From: Dongia_A sp035274225
Lineage (GTDB): Bacteria; Pseudomonadota; Alphaproteobacteria; Dongiales; Dongiaceae
NCBI GenBank assembly: GCA_035274225.1
Contig: DATEOK010000184.1
Coordinates: forward strand, 1-36,228
DNA: 36,228 nt
Reading direction: 5' to 3'
This document shows positions 28,076 through 36,137 of this stretch, piece by piece (the stretch's first letter is position 1; every line of letters starts with the position of its first letter). The position numbers and the translations under genes are program-made. The notes beneath the pieces are model-generated. The model worked only from the letters and a program-made list of their open reading frames with translations. It did no database searches and was not told the DNA's origin.

Positions 28076-28894
28076 TTAGCAGTCCTGCCAGACCGGCTTG
28101 CGCTTCTGCAGGAAGGCGTCGATGCCTTCTTCCGCATCCAGCGCCTGCATGTTCTCGGTCATGATATGCGCCGCGTAGTCGTAGGCGTGCTTCAGATCCA
28201 TATCGATCTGGCGATAGAACGCGCCCTTGCCGGTCTTCACGGTCTGGACCGACTTGCCGGCGATCGTGCGCGCGAGCGCCATGGTCGCCGCGGTCAGCTC
28301 CGCCGGTGGGACGGCCTTGTTGATAAGGCCGATGCGGCGGGCCTCCTCCGCGTCGATCATCTCACCGGTCAGCAACATCTCCATCGCGTGCTTGGGCGCG
28401 ACCGCGCGGGTCAAGGCGACCATCGGCGTCGAGCAGAACAGGCCGATATTGACACCCGGGGTCGCGAACCGCGCATTGTCGGCGGCGACGGCGAGGTCGG
28501 CGGTGGCGACCAGCTGGCATCCCGCCGCGGTCGCAATGCCTTTGACCTCCGCGATCACCGGCCGCGGGAAATCCGTGATCGTCTGCATCAGGCGGCCGCA
28601 CAGGCTGAACACCTTGTTGTAGAACTCCGGCGTCGGATCAGCACGCAGCTCCTTGAGGTCGTGGCCGGCACAGAACGCGGCCCCGGCGCCGCCCAGGATG
28701 ATGACGCGCACCTGGTCGTCGTAGGCCATCGATTCCAGCTGCGTCATCAGCTGGCGCATCAGCTCGAGCGACAACGCGTTGCGCGCATCGGGGCGATACA
28801 GCGTCAATCGCACGATGCCCGGCTCGACCTCTTCGCGCAGGACGAGGTCGGTCCCGGGCTGGATCTTGGGCTGCTTGGCGTGTGCAATGGCCAT
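28076..28894 (-). CDS. Enoyl-CoA hydratase/isomerase family protein lacking catalytic glutamates (ECHDC3-like)
   Basis: Crotonase-fold protein of 272 residues. The CoA-binding and oxyanion parts are present: FCAGHDLKEL, and EVKGIATAAGCQLVATADLA. In classical enoyl-CoA hydratase two glutamates do the chemistry (Glu144 in GGCEL and Glu164 in GQPE of the rat enzyme). Here these positions read GCQL and TPGV, so Gln and Gly replace them. FATPGVNIGLFCSTP is typical of the ECHDC3 group, whose reaction is uncertain. Hydratase activity is therefore doubtful; acyl-CoA binding is likely. GGGAG is about 9 bases before ATG 28894. The methyltransferase gene ends 18 bases upstream, in the same transcript direction. 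Confidence 0.88.
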   Translation of the reverse strand: MAIAHAKQPKIQPGTDLVLREEVEPGIVRLTLYRPDARNALSLELMRQLMTQLESMAYDDQVRVIILGGAGAAFCAGHDLKELRADPTPEFYNKVFSLCGRLMQTITDFPRPVIAEVKGIATAAGCQLVATADLAVAADNARFATPGVNIGLFCSTPMVALTRAVAPKHAMEMLLTGEMIDAEEARRIGLINKAVPPAELTAATMALARTIAGKSVQTVKTGKGAFYRQIDMDLKHAYDYAAHIMTENMQALDAEEGIDAFLQKRKPVWQDC

Positions 28895-28912
28895 GGCATT
28901 CTCTCCCGATGA

Positions 28913-29719
28913 TTATACTTGCGCGGCGATGAACAGATAGTCCCCGCCGACGTCTTCGTATTCGGCCGTCGTCTGCTCGAACCGATTCTGCGCCAGGTCG
29001 CGCCGCAAATGTTCGAGCCCTTCGCCCACCTCATCCGGGTCCGCCAGGTTGGCGAAGGCCGAAATATTCGCCCGCACCCGCTGGTCAAGATAGAGATGGG
29101 GTTGATGCTTGCCGCTGTAAAGAAGCATGTCGACCGGCTGCAGCGGCATCCTGTGCAGCTTCTGGGTCCAGGTGCGGAAGCCGGCGCGGCGCAGCGAGAT
29201 CTCGACCGTGTTCCAGTCCGGCATCGTCTCGGCCGCTTCCGCCATCATCTCGGGGAAATAGGCGCTGAGCCAATAGCGTTTGATCTGCTCCGGCAGCGCG
29301 GTGAAGATCACCAGCCGCCCGCGGTCTAGCACGCGCTTGGCTTCCGCGAACGAGGCTTCGAGATCGTCGAAGTGATGGATCGCCAGCGTGCAGATCGCAC
29401 CGTCGAAGCCCCGGTTGGGGAAGGGCAGGTTGGCGGCGTCCGCACCGACCAGGCGCAGCCCCGGCGCCTTCGCCCGTGCGGTGCGCAGCATCAGGCCGGA
29501 GCGGTCGAGGCCCATCATCTCGAAACCGTACTGATCGCCCAAGGCCGTCGTGTAGTTGCCGGTGCCGCAGCCGATATCGAGCACGTCGGCGCCCTGTTTG
29601 AGGTCGAGCAGCTCAGCCAGCACACTGAGGATCTCGGGCTCGGCTCGGCGCGTCGCGTCATAGGTGGCGCCGATCTTGTCGTACAACGGCTGGAAGGCAA
29701 GGTTGCTCATGGTGCTCAT
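28913..29719 (-). CDS. Class I SAM-dependent methyltransferase
   Basis: Soluble methyltransferase of 268 residues (methyltransferase 11/25 type). SAM motif I is VLDIGCGTGNYTTAL, the acidic ribose contact is in MMGLDRSGLML, and the post-motif ADAANLPFPNRGFDGAICTLAIHHF is the UbiE-like pattern. The C-terminal half (from about residue 150) is family-specific and gives no substrate. ATG 29719 overlaps the hydrolase stop as ATGA; an alternative ATG (MSNLAFQ) lies 9 bases later. Neighbours handling acyl or ester groups suggest a small-molecule substrate, which is inference only. Confidence 0.88.
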   Translation of the reverse strand: MSTMSNLAFQPLYDKIGATYDATRRAEPEILSVLAELLDLKQGADVLDIGCGTGNYTTALGDQYGFEMMGLDRSGLMLRTARAKAPGLRLVGADAANLPFPNRGFDGAICTLAIHHFDDLEASFAEAKRVLDRGRLVIFTALPEQIKRYWLSAYFPEMMAEAAETMPDWNTVEISLRRAGFRTWTQKLHRMPLQPVDMLLYSGKHQPHLYLDQRVRANISAFANLADPDEVGEGLEHLRRDLAQNRFEQTTAEYEDVGGDYLFIAAQV

Positions 29720-30579
29720 CGATGAACCAGATCAAGTATGGCGCGCGTCAGCGGCGCGTTTGAATCGGATAGCGAATGCGTGATCGAGAAATGATGCAGC
29801 CCGGCGACTTCCATCAACCGGACATCGGCGCCCTTGGCGGACAGCCTGGCGGCGAAGCGTCGCGACTGCTCAATCCATAAGGGCGGCTCGGCGGCGCCGG
29901 CCGCGACGATGGTCGGCACCCGGCAATGCAGCGGCAGGAACTGCGGGCTCAATCCCAGCACATCTTCGGGCGCGAGCCGCACCTCCTCGTTCACCTGGAT
30001 GCGCAGGACGGCGCGCAGGTCGTAGATGCCGGTGACCAGGATGGCGCCCGCAATCGGCGCGCGCGGCAGGCCGTGCCTGCTCCAATCCTCCGTCATCAGC
30101 ATGGCGGCCAGATGCGCGCCGGCGGAGTTGCCTGCGACATAGATCCGGTTCGGATCGCCGTTGAGCCGCGCCGCCTGTTGCCGGGTCCACAGCAGGGCCT
30201 GCTTCGCCTGCTCCACCACGGTCTTCAGCGGCACCGAGGGGCAGAGGTCGTAGCCCGGCACCACCGCCGCAGCGCCGGCCTCCACCAGCGGGCCGGCGAC
30301 AAAGCCGAGATGGTCCTTGGACAAGGCGCGCCAGAACCCGCCGTGGAAGAACAGGACGATCGGCCCGCCCGGCCGCGGCGCCGGGTAGAGGTCGGCGAAC
30401 TGCCGCGGGCCATCGCCATAGCGCTGGTCGCGGTGCACGGAAATGCGGTCCTTGAGGGCGTCGGAAAAGGCCAAATCCTTGGCCAGCCATGACTCGTGGT
30501 CGGGCACCGCGATCCGCGGCATCATCTGCCGGGACAGGTCGTCATCGCCGATCAGGTCGTAGTCAGGGTCGGGCGACAT
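29716..30579 (-). CDS. Alpha/beta hydrolase, kynurenine formamidase-like
   Basis: Esterase/lipase-type hydrolase of 287 residues. The oxyanion-hole motif LFFHGGFW (79-81 is HGG), the nucleophile elbow AGNSAGAHLA with Ser152, and a C-terminal histidine in GLHHFSITH form the expected catalytic set. PGYDLCPSVPL and VTGIYDLRAVLR resemble arylformamidases of the AFMID type, so hydrolysis of N-formylkynurenine or a similar amide or ester is possible. No tryptophan-degradation genes are nearby, so that role is not supported by context. It is the first gene of a minus-strand group with the methyltransferase and crotonase-like genes, and is divergent from rplM. Confidence 0.87.
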   Translation of the reverse strand: MSPDPDYDLIGDDDLSRQMMPRIAVPDHESWLAKDLAFSDALKDRISVHRDQRYGDGPRQFADLYPAPRPGGPIVLFFHGGFWRALSKDHLGFVAGPLVEAGAAAVVPGYDLCPSVPLKTVVEQAKQALLWTRQQAARLNGDPNRIYVAGNSAGAHLAAMLMTEDWSRHGLPRAPIAGAILVTGIYDLRAVLRIQVNEEVRLAPEDVLGLSPQFLPLHCRVPTIVAAGAAEPPLWIEQSRRFAARLSAKGADVRLMEVAGLHHFSITHSLSDSNAPLTRAILDLVHR

Positions 30580-30648
30580 GGTCGTCCATTTGCGTCAATG
30601 ATTGCCAAACCCCGAGGAAATGTCGAGAACAGCGAAGTCGAGTCTTGT

Positions 30649-30686
30649 GGTATCATAATACCAAAATCATAAGACGTTGATTATGA
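30649..30686. repeat. AT-rich tandem inverted repeats upstream of the rplM promoter
   Basis: GGTAT-CATA-ATACC (30649-30662) and TCATAA-N8-TTATGA (30667-30686) are two perfect short dyads in an AT-rich patch that stands out from the GC-rich surroundings. They end 14 bases before the rplM -35 box and about 70 bases from the divergent hydrolase start. They may be protein-binding sites or act as an UP-like element; nothing in the sequence shows which. Confidence 0.45.
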
Positions 30687-30700
30687 ACGATTTAAGCTCA

Positions 30701-30729
30701 TTGACGGGTGCGATTCCGTCCACTATACG
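30701..30729 (+). promoter_or_regulatory. Sigma-70-type promoter of rplM-rpsI
   Basis: TTGACG (30701-30706), a 17-base spacer and TATACG (30724-30729) make a strong housekeeping promoter by eye (5 of 6 and 4 of 6 consensus matches). Transcription should begin near 30736, leaving a leader of about 48 bases that is GC-rich and contains AGGAG at 30771-30775. Confidence 0.75.
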
Positions 30730-30783
30730 ATCCGCCGGCTGCCGGAAGGGCTGCAAATCCCCCGGCCAACAGGAGCAGACAAC

Positions 30784-31248
30784 ATGAAGACCTATACCGC
30801 CAAGCCGAGCGAGGTGGTCAAGAAGTGGATCCTGATCGACGCCGACGGCGTCGTGCTGGGCCGCCTTGCCTCGATCGTGGCGAACCGCTTGCGCGGTAAG
30901 CACAAGACCACCTTCACCCCGCACATCGATTGCGGCGACAACGTCATCATCATCAACGCCGCCAAGGTGAAGGTCACCGGCAACAAGCTCAACGACAAGG
31001 TTTTCCACTGGCACACCGGCCATCCCGGCGGCATCAAGGAAGTCACCATGGGCAAGACCCTCGGTGGCAAGTTTCCGGAACGCGCGATCGTGAAGGCGGT
31101 GGAGCGCATGGTGCCGCGCGGCCCGCTCGGCCGTCAGCAGATGAAGAACCTGCGCGTGTTCGCCGGTACCGAGCATCCGCACGCCGCCCAGCAGCCCGAG
31201 ACGCTGGATGTCGGCGCCATGAACCCGAAGAACAAGCGGAGCGCCTAG
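30784..31248 (+). CDS. rplM: 50S ribosomal protein uL13
   Basis: Large-subunit protein of 154 residues, an early assembly protein. The start MKTYTAKPSEVVKKWILIDA, then VLGRLASIVANRLRGKHK, and the signature HTGHPGGIK, followed by GMNPKNK-like GAMNPKNKRSA at the end, are diagnostic. AGGAG lies 8 bases before ATG 30784. In E. coli, L13 represses its own rplM-rpsI message; whether the short leader here serves that is unknown. rpsI follows after 1 base. Confidence 0.98.
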   Translation: MKTYTAKPSEVVKKWILIDADGVVLGRLASIVANRLRGKHKTTFTPHIDCGDNVIIINAAKVKVTGNKLNDKVFHWHTGHPGGIKEVTMGKTLGGKFPERAIVKAVERMVPRGPLGRQQMKNLRVFAGTEHPHAAQQPETLDVGAMNPKNKRSA

Positions 31249-31249
31249 C

Positions 31250-31753
31250 ATGAGCAACGAAACCAGCCGCGTCACCGACCTGAAGGACCTGCGCGATCTC
31301 GGCACCGCCGTCCGTGGCACGCAGGCTCCAGCCGCCGCGCCGAAGCGCGAGCGCAAGGTCGACGCCCAGGGCCGCTCCTATGCGACCGGCAAGCGCAAGG
31401 ACGCCATCGCCCGTGTCTGGCTGAAGCCGGGCAGCGGCAAGATCACCGTCAACGGCCGCGACAGCACGGTCTATTTCGCCCGTCCGGTGCTGCGCATGAT
31501 GATCAACCAGCCGTTCAGCGTGGTGAACCGTTCGGGCCAGTTCGACATCGTCGCCACCGTGGTCGGCGGCGGCCTCTCCGGCCAGGCCGGCGCGGTCCGT
31601 CACGGCATCAGCCGCGCGTTGACCCTGTTCGAGCCGGACCTCCGGCCCGCGCTGAAGCAGGGCGGCTTCCTGACCCGCGACAGCCGCACGGTCGAGGGTA
31701 AGAAGTACGGCCGCGCCAAGGCGCGCCGCAGCTTCCAGTTCTCGAAGCGCTAA
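31250..31753 (+). CDS. rpsI: 30S ribosomal protein uS9
   Basis: Small-subunit protein of 167 residues whose C-terminal tail reaches the P-site tRNA. The conserved core starts at YATGKRKDAIARVWLKPG and contains GGGLSGQAGAVRHGISRAL and then FLTRDSR, ending with the basic FQFSKR tail. Compared with the 130-residue E. coli protein it carries an extra N-terminal stretch of about 35 residues (SNETSRVTDLKDLRDLG), common in alphaproteobacteria. It is cotranscribed with rplM and followed by a strong terminator. Confidence 0.98.
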   Translation: MSNETSRVTDLKDLRDLGTAVRGTQAPAAAPKRERKVDAQGRSYATGKRKDAIARVWLKPGSGKITVNGRDSTVYFARPVLRMMINQPFSVVNRSGQFDIVATVVGGGLSGQAGAVRHGISRALTLFEPDLRPALKQGGFLTRDSRTVEGKKYGRAKARRSFQFSKR

Positions 31754-31778
31754 CGCGCTTTCAGAGCGAAGCACACAG

Positions 31779-31806
31779 CAAAGGCCGGGCATCGTCCCGG
31801 CCTTTG
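31779..31806. terminator. Strong terminator after rpsI
   Basis: An 11-bp perfect stem, CAAAGGCCGGG (31779-31789) with CCCGGCCTTTG (31796-31806), closes a 6-base loop 26 bases past the rpsI stop. The A/T ends of the stem give CCTTTG on the plus strand and the same on the minus strand, so it may also end the convergent phospholipase-type gene, whose stop is at 31816. Confidence 0.85.
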
Positions 31807-31815
31807 TCGTTCGCG

Positions 31816-33351
31816 TCAAAGCTGATCGTCGATTGGCAGCAATCCGATCGTATCGATCATGAGACGCTGCCAGAAGGTCGTCTCGGGGTCGCTGTCGAGC
31901 GTCACCTTCGTTCCATTCGTATCGGCGGTCCAGGCCAGGTGGTCTTCCTGATCGAGCGTGACTCGGAACGCGCTGCCCGGCGACACGCCCTCATCCATGA
32001 ACGCCCCGAGTTGGCGGGCAATCTCTGGACTGTCGATCATCACGCCGATCTCGGTATTGATTGCGGTCGAACGCGGATCGAGGTTGAAACTGCCGATGAA
32101 CACGGATTCCCGGTCGAAGACGAGCGCCTTGGCATGCAGCGCGGCACGCGACTTGCCGGCGGTGATCGACCAATCCCGCTTCATGTTGCTGTCGGGCCGC
32201 AGCTCGTAGAGCTCGGCGCCGGCGTTGATGAGATCTTCGCGCGTCTCGGCATAGCCGGCATGTGCTGCAATCACGTCGTTGGTAGCTGCCGAGTTCGTCA
32301 GGATCCGCACTTTGACATTTCGTGCCGTGAGCGCTTTCACGCCTCGAATCGTGCGGTCATTCAAGATCAGGTAGGGTGATTCGATCAGCAGTTCATGCCG
32401 CGTCTGCTGCACCCGCTCGCGAAGCGCCTGATAGATCACCTCTCCGTCATCCCCCGCATCCACGCGGGACGGGTTTTCGGCGAAGACGCGGCCGGGCGCC
32501 CAGATGAACTTGTCTCTTACCTCGACGAGACGCTCGCGGAGATCGGCAACGCTTTCATCCACCGGATAAGGGTAGCCCGCAGCGGCAATGTTCTGGTCGA
32601 GCCTTCTCTTCGCCGCCAGGTATTCTTGCTGAGTCACCTGTTGCGACACGATCGCGCCGGCCGGAACGGACCACTTGCTATTCCAGAACACGTCGAAGCT
32701 TGCTGACAGGTCACGGACAATCGGACCGGCCATCGCCACGTCGAGGTCGCGGAAATTGCTATCGGGCCGAACACCGAAATAGACATCTGCGATGTTGCGC
32801 CCGCCGACAATGCCGACGGCATTGTCGGCAACGAACAGCTTGTTGTGCATGCGATGATTGGCGCGGCTGAACTCGGACAGGAAGCTCAGCGTGCGCCAGC
32901 GCCGGTTCTCAACCGGGTTGAAGATGCGCACTTCGATATTGGGGTGCGCATCGAGCGCCGCGACCTTGAGGTCGTTCTCCTCGGATTGATAGTGATCATC
33001 GAGCAGCAGCCGAACACGGACGCCACGATCGGCGGCGCGGATCAAATGCTCCGCCATGATCCTGCCGGTCGTGTCGCTGTCCCAGATGTAGTACTGCACG
33101 TCCAGCGTCTTTTCCGCCAGATCGGCCAAGGCGAGGCGGGCGGTGAAGGCGCGATGGCCCTGCAGCAACAGGGCGAATCCGGACTGAGTGGCGTGCCGAT
33201 CCGCCACTTCCTGAAAAAGAGCGCCGACCGTGGTGGTCTGCGGTTGAGTGAATGCGGTCGACGATGTGCGCGGATAATCCCAGTCAACTCTGGTAGCACA
33301 CCCGCTTGTCAAGAACGCCAGGACAAAGGCCAGAACGACGATACGAAGCAT
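31816..33351 (-). CDS. Phospholipase D family lipoprotein, ClsC-like
   Basis: Membrane-anchored phospholipid enzyme of 511 residues, similar to cardiolipin synthase C (YmdC), which joins phosphatidylglycerol with another phospholipid. A lipoprotein signal ends in FLTSGC (Cys18). Two HKD motifs are complete: HNKLFVADNAVGIVGGRN (His169, Lys171) and HAKALVFDRESVFIGSFN (His406, Lys408). DVQYYIWDSDTTG and the C-terminal WQRLMIDTIGLLPID are typical of this subfamily. ATG 33351 is chosen because it begins the signal peptide; an in-frame TTG at 33372 follows a stop directly, and neither has a clear ribosome site. Other PLD-type transfers are possible. Confidence 0.9.
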   Translation of the reverse strand: MLRIVVLAFVLAFLTSGCATRVDWDYPRTSSTAFTQPQTTTVGALFQEVADRHATQSGFALLLQGHRAFTARLALADLAEKTLDVQYYIWDSDTTGRIMAEHLIRAADRGVRVRLLLDDHYQSEENDLKVAALDAHPNIEVRIFNPVENRRWRTLSFLSEFSRANHRMHNKLFVADNAVGIVGGRNIADVYFGVRPDSNFRDLDVAMAGPIVRDLSASFDVFWNSKWSVPAGAIVSQQVTQQEYLAAKRRLDQNIAAAGYPYPVDESVADLRERLVEVRDKFIWAPGRVFAENPSRVDAGDDGEVIYQALRERVQQTRHELLIESPYLILNDRTIRGVKALTARNVKVRILTNSAATNDVIAAHAGYAETREDLINAGAELYELRPDSNMKRDWSITAGKSRAALHAKALVFDRESVFIGSFNLDPRSTAINTEIGVMIDSPEIARQLGAFMDEGVSPGSAFRVTLDQEDHLAWTADTNGTKVTLDSDPETTFWQRLMIDTIGLLPIDDQL

Positions 33352-33434
33352 GCAGAAACTGAGACTCGACAATTAGGGGCGGGCAGCGGCCAGCCCACTT
33401 GGATGTCACCATTTTGCGGGCACCCGATTGTGCT

Positions 33435-33454
33435 TGGCAAGGATACCTTTGCCA
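33435..33454 (-). terminator. Possible hairpin after the MFS gene
   Basis: On the minus strand TGGCAAAGG-TAT-CCTTGCCA forms an 8-bp stem with one bulged A, about 28 bases past the MFS stop and about 85 bases before the ClsC-like start. No T-run follows, so it is only a weak terminator candidate. Confidence 0.3.
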
Positions 33455-33481
33455 TTGGGTCATTCGCTTGTCAGTGTCCGG

Positions 33482-34699
33482 TCATTTTTCCTCCGGCGGC
33501 TTCACGTGCCGGAATTGCAGGAGCAACAGCAGGTCGTAGGCGATCTTCAGGCCGCCGCAGATCACCAGCGGCCAGGCGCGGAAGGACGCGGCCATCAGCG
33601 TGCCGGCCAAGATTGGGCTGATCGCGGAGGCGAGGCTGCGCGGCACGGACGTCAGGCTGGCGGCCGCCGCGCGCTCGGCTTCGGTGACCACCGCCATGAC
33701 GTAGGAGGAGCGGGCCGGCACATCCATTTGCGACAGCGCCGCCCGCACCAGCAGCAGGATCAGCGCAATCGGCAGCGTTGGTGCGAATGCCGCCAGGATC
33801 AACGCGATGTTGGCGGGGATGTGGGTGAACACCATCGTGTTGACGAGGCCGATGCGCCGCGACAGCCAGGCGGCGATCGGAAACGAAAAGGCCGAGAGCA
33901 CGCCGGACCAGAAGAAGAAAAATCCGGCCTCGGCCAGCGACAGGTCGAAACGCTCGAACAGCCACAGCGCCAGCAGCGACTGCACGACGAACCCGCCGGC
34001 GAAGGCATCGAGGCTGAACAGCGTGGCCAGCTTGTAGACGATGATGCGGGATGGCCCCAGCGCAGCGTCAGGACGCTTCTTCGGGGTTCCTTGCTGTCTC
34101 GGGATGCGGCCGTAGAACAAACCGCCGGTCAGTCCGAGCGCAGCATACAGGATGAACATGAGCTTGAGCGCTTGCAACTCCCTGAGCCCGAGAGGCGCCA
34201 TCAGGTCCGGTGCGCCCGCGGCCATCGAGCCCGCTGCCCCCGCGAGCGCGCCGATCAGACTGTAGCGGGCGAAGATCTTGGTGCGTTGGTCGTTCGCTGC
34301 CTCGTGTGCCAGGACCGCATGCTCCAGCGGCACGAATATGCTGACGCTACCCGCGGATGGGTTGGCCGTGCCGGCAAACGCCACGACCAGGAGGATGGCG
34401 TAGTCGTCCACCACGGCGAACGCCACGCCGGTCGCCACCATCAGGCCGGCGGCGGCCAGCAGGAGGCGTCGGTGGTCATATCGGGCGCCGAGGAAGCCGA
34501 TGGCCAACGTGAGCAATGCCGATCCGAGCAGCGCCGCGGTCGCCACCATCCCGACCTGGATCGGTCCGAGGCCGAGACGAAGCAGATAGACCGGCAGCAA
34601 GACGGCAACGAAACCATCGCCGAAGTCGCGCAACGCCCGCGCGCACAGCAGGGATCCGATGGCAGTGTCGGGAGCTACGGTGGGATTGGACGCGTCCAT
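33482..34699 (-). CDS. Major facilitator superfamily transporter
   Basis: Inner-membrane transporter of 405 residues with about twelve helices. The first helices read ARALRDFGDGFVAVLLPVYL and the loop after helix 2 has GFLGARYDHRRLLL, the MFS motif A region (G-x-x-x-D-x-x-G-R-R-like). A central cytoplasmic loop (RIPRQQGTPKKRPDAALGPS, about 200-220) separates the two halves. No substrate can be read; it resembles drug/metabolite efflux MFS proteins. The ATG at 34699 is preceded by GGAGG at 13 bases and GGGG at 4. It is divergent from the second PhyH gene, 270 bases away. Confidence 0.88.
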   Translation of the reverse strand: MDASNPTVAPDTAIGSLLCARALRDFGDGFVAVLLPVYLLRLGLGPIQVGMVATAALLGSALLTLAIGFLGARYDHRRLLLAAAGLMVATGVAFAVVDDYAILLVVAFAGTANPSAGSVSIFVPLEHAVLAHEAANDQRTKIFARYSLIGALAGAAGSMAAGAPDLMAPLGLRELQALKLMFILYAALGLTGGLFYGRIPRQQGTPKKRPDAALGPSRIIVYKLATLFSLDAFAGGFVVQSLLALWLFERFDLSLAEAGFFFFWSGVLSAFSFPIAAWLSRRIGLVNTMVFTHIPANIALILAAFAPTLPIALILLLVRAALSQMDVPARSSYVMAVVTEAERAAAASLTSVPRSLASAISPILAGTLMAASFRAWPLVICGGLKIAYDLLLLLQFRHVKPPEEK

Positions 34700-34845
34700 G
34701 CTACCCCGCTCGCCTCCAGGGCGCGGCTGGTAGCAGAGCTTGGACGCCAGGCGTCTTGGGAAAGCGGGGAGTCTGCCGGTGCCCCCGCATCTCCGAGGCT
34801 AACAGAACCGAAACCGGTGTCGCAATCACTCGCCTGCCGCCGTCA

Positions 34846-34880
34846 TTTGCGATGATCGGCAAAGGTCTCTTTGCAGCAAA
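34846..34880. repeat. Two consecutive TTTGC/GCAAA dyads upstream of the second PhyH gene
   Basis: TTTGC-N8-GCAAA (34846-34863) is followed by TTTGC-A-GCAAA (34870-34880). The repeat of the same half-site four times within 35 bases suggests a regulator-binding region. The second dyad overlaps a possible -35 TTGCAG (34871-34876), which has TAGACT (34893-34898) 16 bases on. The rest of the 270-base gap 34700-34969 shows no gene. Confidence 0.4.
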
Positions 34881-34969
34881 CATTTCGCTGGATAGACTTC
34901 GGTGCAATAAATATTCCATTCAGATTTGAGACTTGCGCCAAGGTCCTGGATTTGGAGCATCATTGCGCG

Positions 34970-36133
34970 ATGGAACCCACCCGCATCTGGATCAGCGACG
35001 CCGATTGCCGGCTGGATGATTTCCGCCGGCTGGTCGAGCGCCACGCGCGCCTTGCCGACTATCCGTTGGCAAGCGCTGTCCATCACAACGTCCTCAGCTA
35101 TCAAGGCGATGACATCCGTCGCGCCGCCGCTGTGCCGGAGATCCGCAAGGCGCTGATGGCGGAGTGGACGCGGGCGTTGAATGACGGGCCGGGCATCCTC
35201 TTGCTCCAGGATGCGTTCCCCGATGCTGCGGTGGTCGACGCCACCACTGACAGCTTCTTCACCATGATCGCGGAGCAGCGCGCGGCCAATGCCAACGCCG
35301 GCGATCATTTCGCCAAGCCCGGCGCCAACGACCGCATCTGGAACGCATTGGAGAAGCTGTGCCTGCGCGATCCGCAGCTGTTCGCGCGCTACTACGGCAA
35401 CGCGGCGCTGGCCCTGGTGAGCGAGGCATGGCTCGGGCCTTGCTACCAAGTCACCTCGCAGATCAACGTGGTCAATCCCGGCGGCGCGGCGCAGTCGCCG
35501 CATCGCGACTACCACATGGGGTTCCAGACGGCGGAGCAGCTCGCGCGCTTTCCCGCGCATGCCCACCGGTTGTCGCCGGTGCTGACGCTGCAAGGCGCGG
35601 TTGCCCATTGCGACATGCCGATCGAGACCGGCCCGACGCTCTACCTACCGTTCTCGCAGACCTATGAGCTCGGCTACCTGGCGTGGCGGCGGCCGGAGTT
35701 CATCGCGTATTTCGATAAGCACCGCATCCAGCTGCCGCTCGCCAAGGGCGACGCGGTGTTCTTCAATCCGGCCCTGTTCCATGCCGCCGGCAGCAACCGC
35801 ACGAGCGACGTGAAGCGCATCGCCAACCTGCTGCAAGTGTCCTCGGCCTATGGCCGCGCGATGGAAAGCGTCGACCGCACGCGCATGAGCGCGGCGCTCT
35901 ATCCGGCGCTGCTGGCACTCGGCAACGAGCTCAGCGCCGAGCAATGCGCCAACGCCGTCGCTGCCTGCGCGGAAGGCTATTCGTTCCCGACCAACCTCGA
36001 TCGCGACCCGCCGCTATATGGCCTCGCGCCGGAAACGCAGGCCCAGCTTTTGCTGAAGGCGCTGGCTGAAAAGTGGCCGGCCGACGAATTCAGGAACGCG
36101 CTCGAAGCGCAGGCTGAACGGCGCTTGACCTAG
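34970..36133 (+). CDS. Phytanoyl-CoA dioxygenase family protein
   Basis: Fe(II)/2-oxoglutarate oxygenase of 387 residues, unlike the shorter one in the nucleoside operon. The iron-binding HxD is His178-Asp180 in SPHRDYHMGF, with the distal His271 in FFNPALFHAAGSN and a basic cluster (Arg277, Arg283) that may hold 2-oxoglutarate. GPTLYLPFSQTYELGYLAW is the family's stretch between them. The protein has extra N-terminal (about 1-100) and C-terminal (about 300-387) helical parts. ATG 34970 is preferred over an open extension to 34871, although GGAG is 12 bases away, so the start is uncertain. The substrate is unknown and no biosynthetic neighbours point to one. Confidence 0.85.
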   Translation: MEPTRIWISDADCRLDDFRRLVERHARLADYPLASAVHHNVLSYQGDDIRRAAAVPEIRKALMAEWTRALNDGPGILLLQDAFPDAAVVDATTDSFFTMIAEQRAANANAGDHFAKPGANDRIWNALEKLCLRDPQLFARYYGNAALALVSEAWLGPCYQVTSQINVVNPGGAAQSPHRDYHMGFQTAEQLARFPAHAHRLSPVLTLQGAVAHCDMPIETGPTLYLPFSQTYELGYLAWRRPEFIAYFDKHRIQLPLAKGDAVFFNPALFHAAGSNRTSDVKRIANLLQVSSAYGRAMESVDRTRMSAALYPALLALGNELSAEQCANAVAACAEGYSFPTNLDRDPPLYGLAPETQAQLLLKALAEKWPADEFRNALEAQAERRLT

Positions 36134-36137
36134 GCGG

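Noticed and set aside
33428..34855. Long plus-strand open frame opposite the MFS gene (475 codons)
   Set aside because: It is rich in Gln, Arg, Glu and Gly with no hydrophobic core, a typical antisense pattern of a membrane-protein gene in GC-rich DNA.
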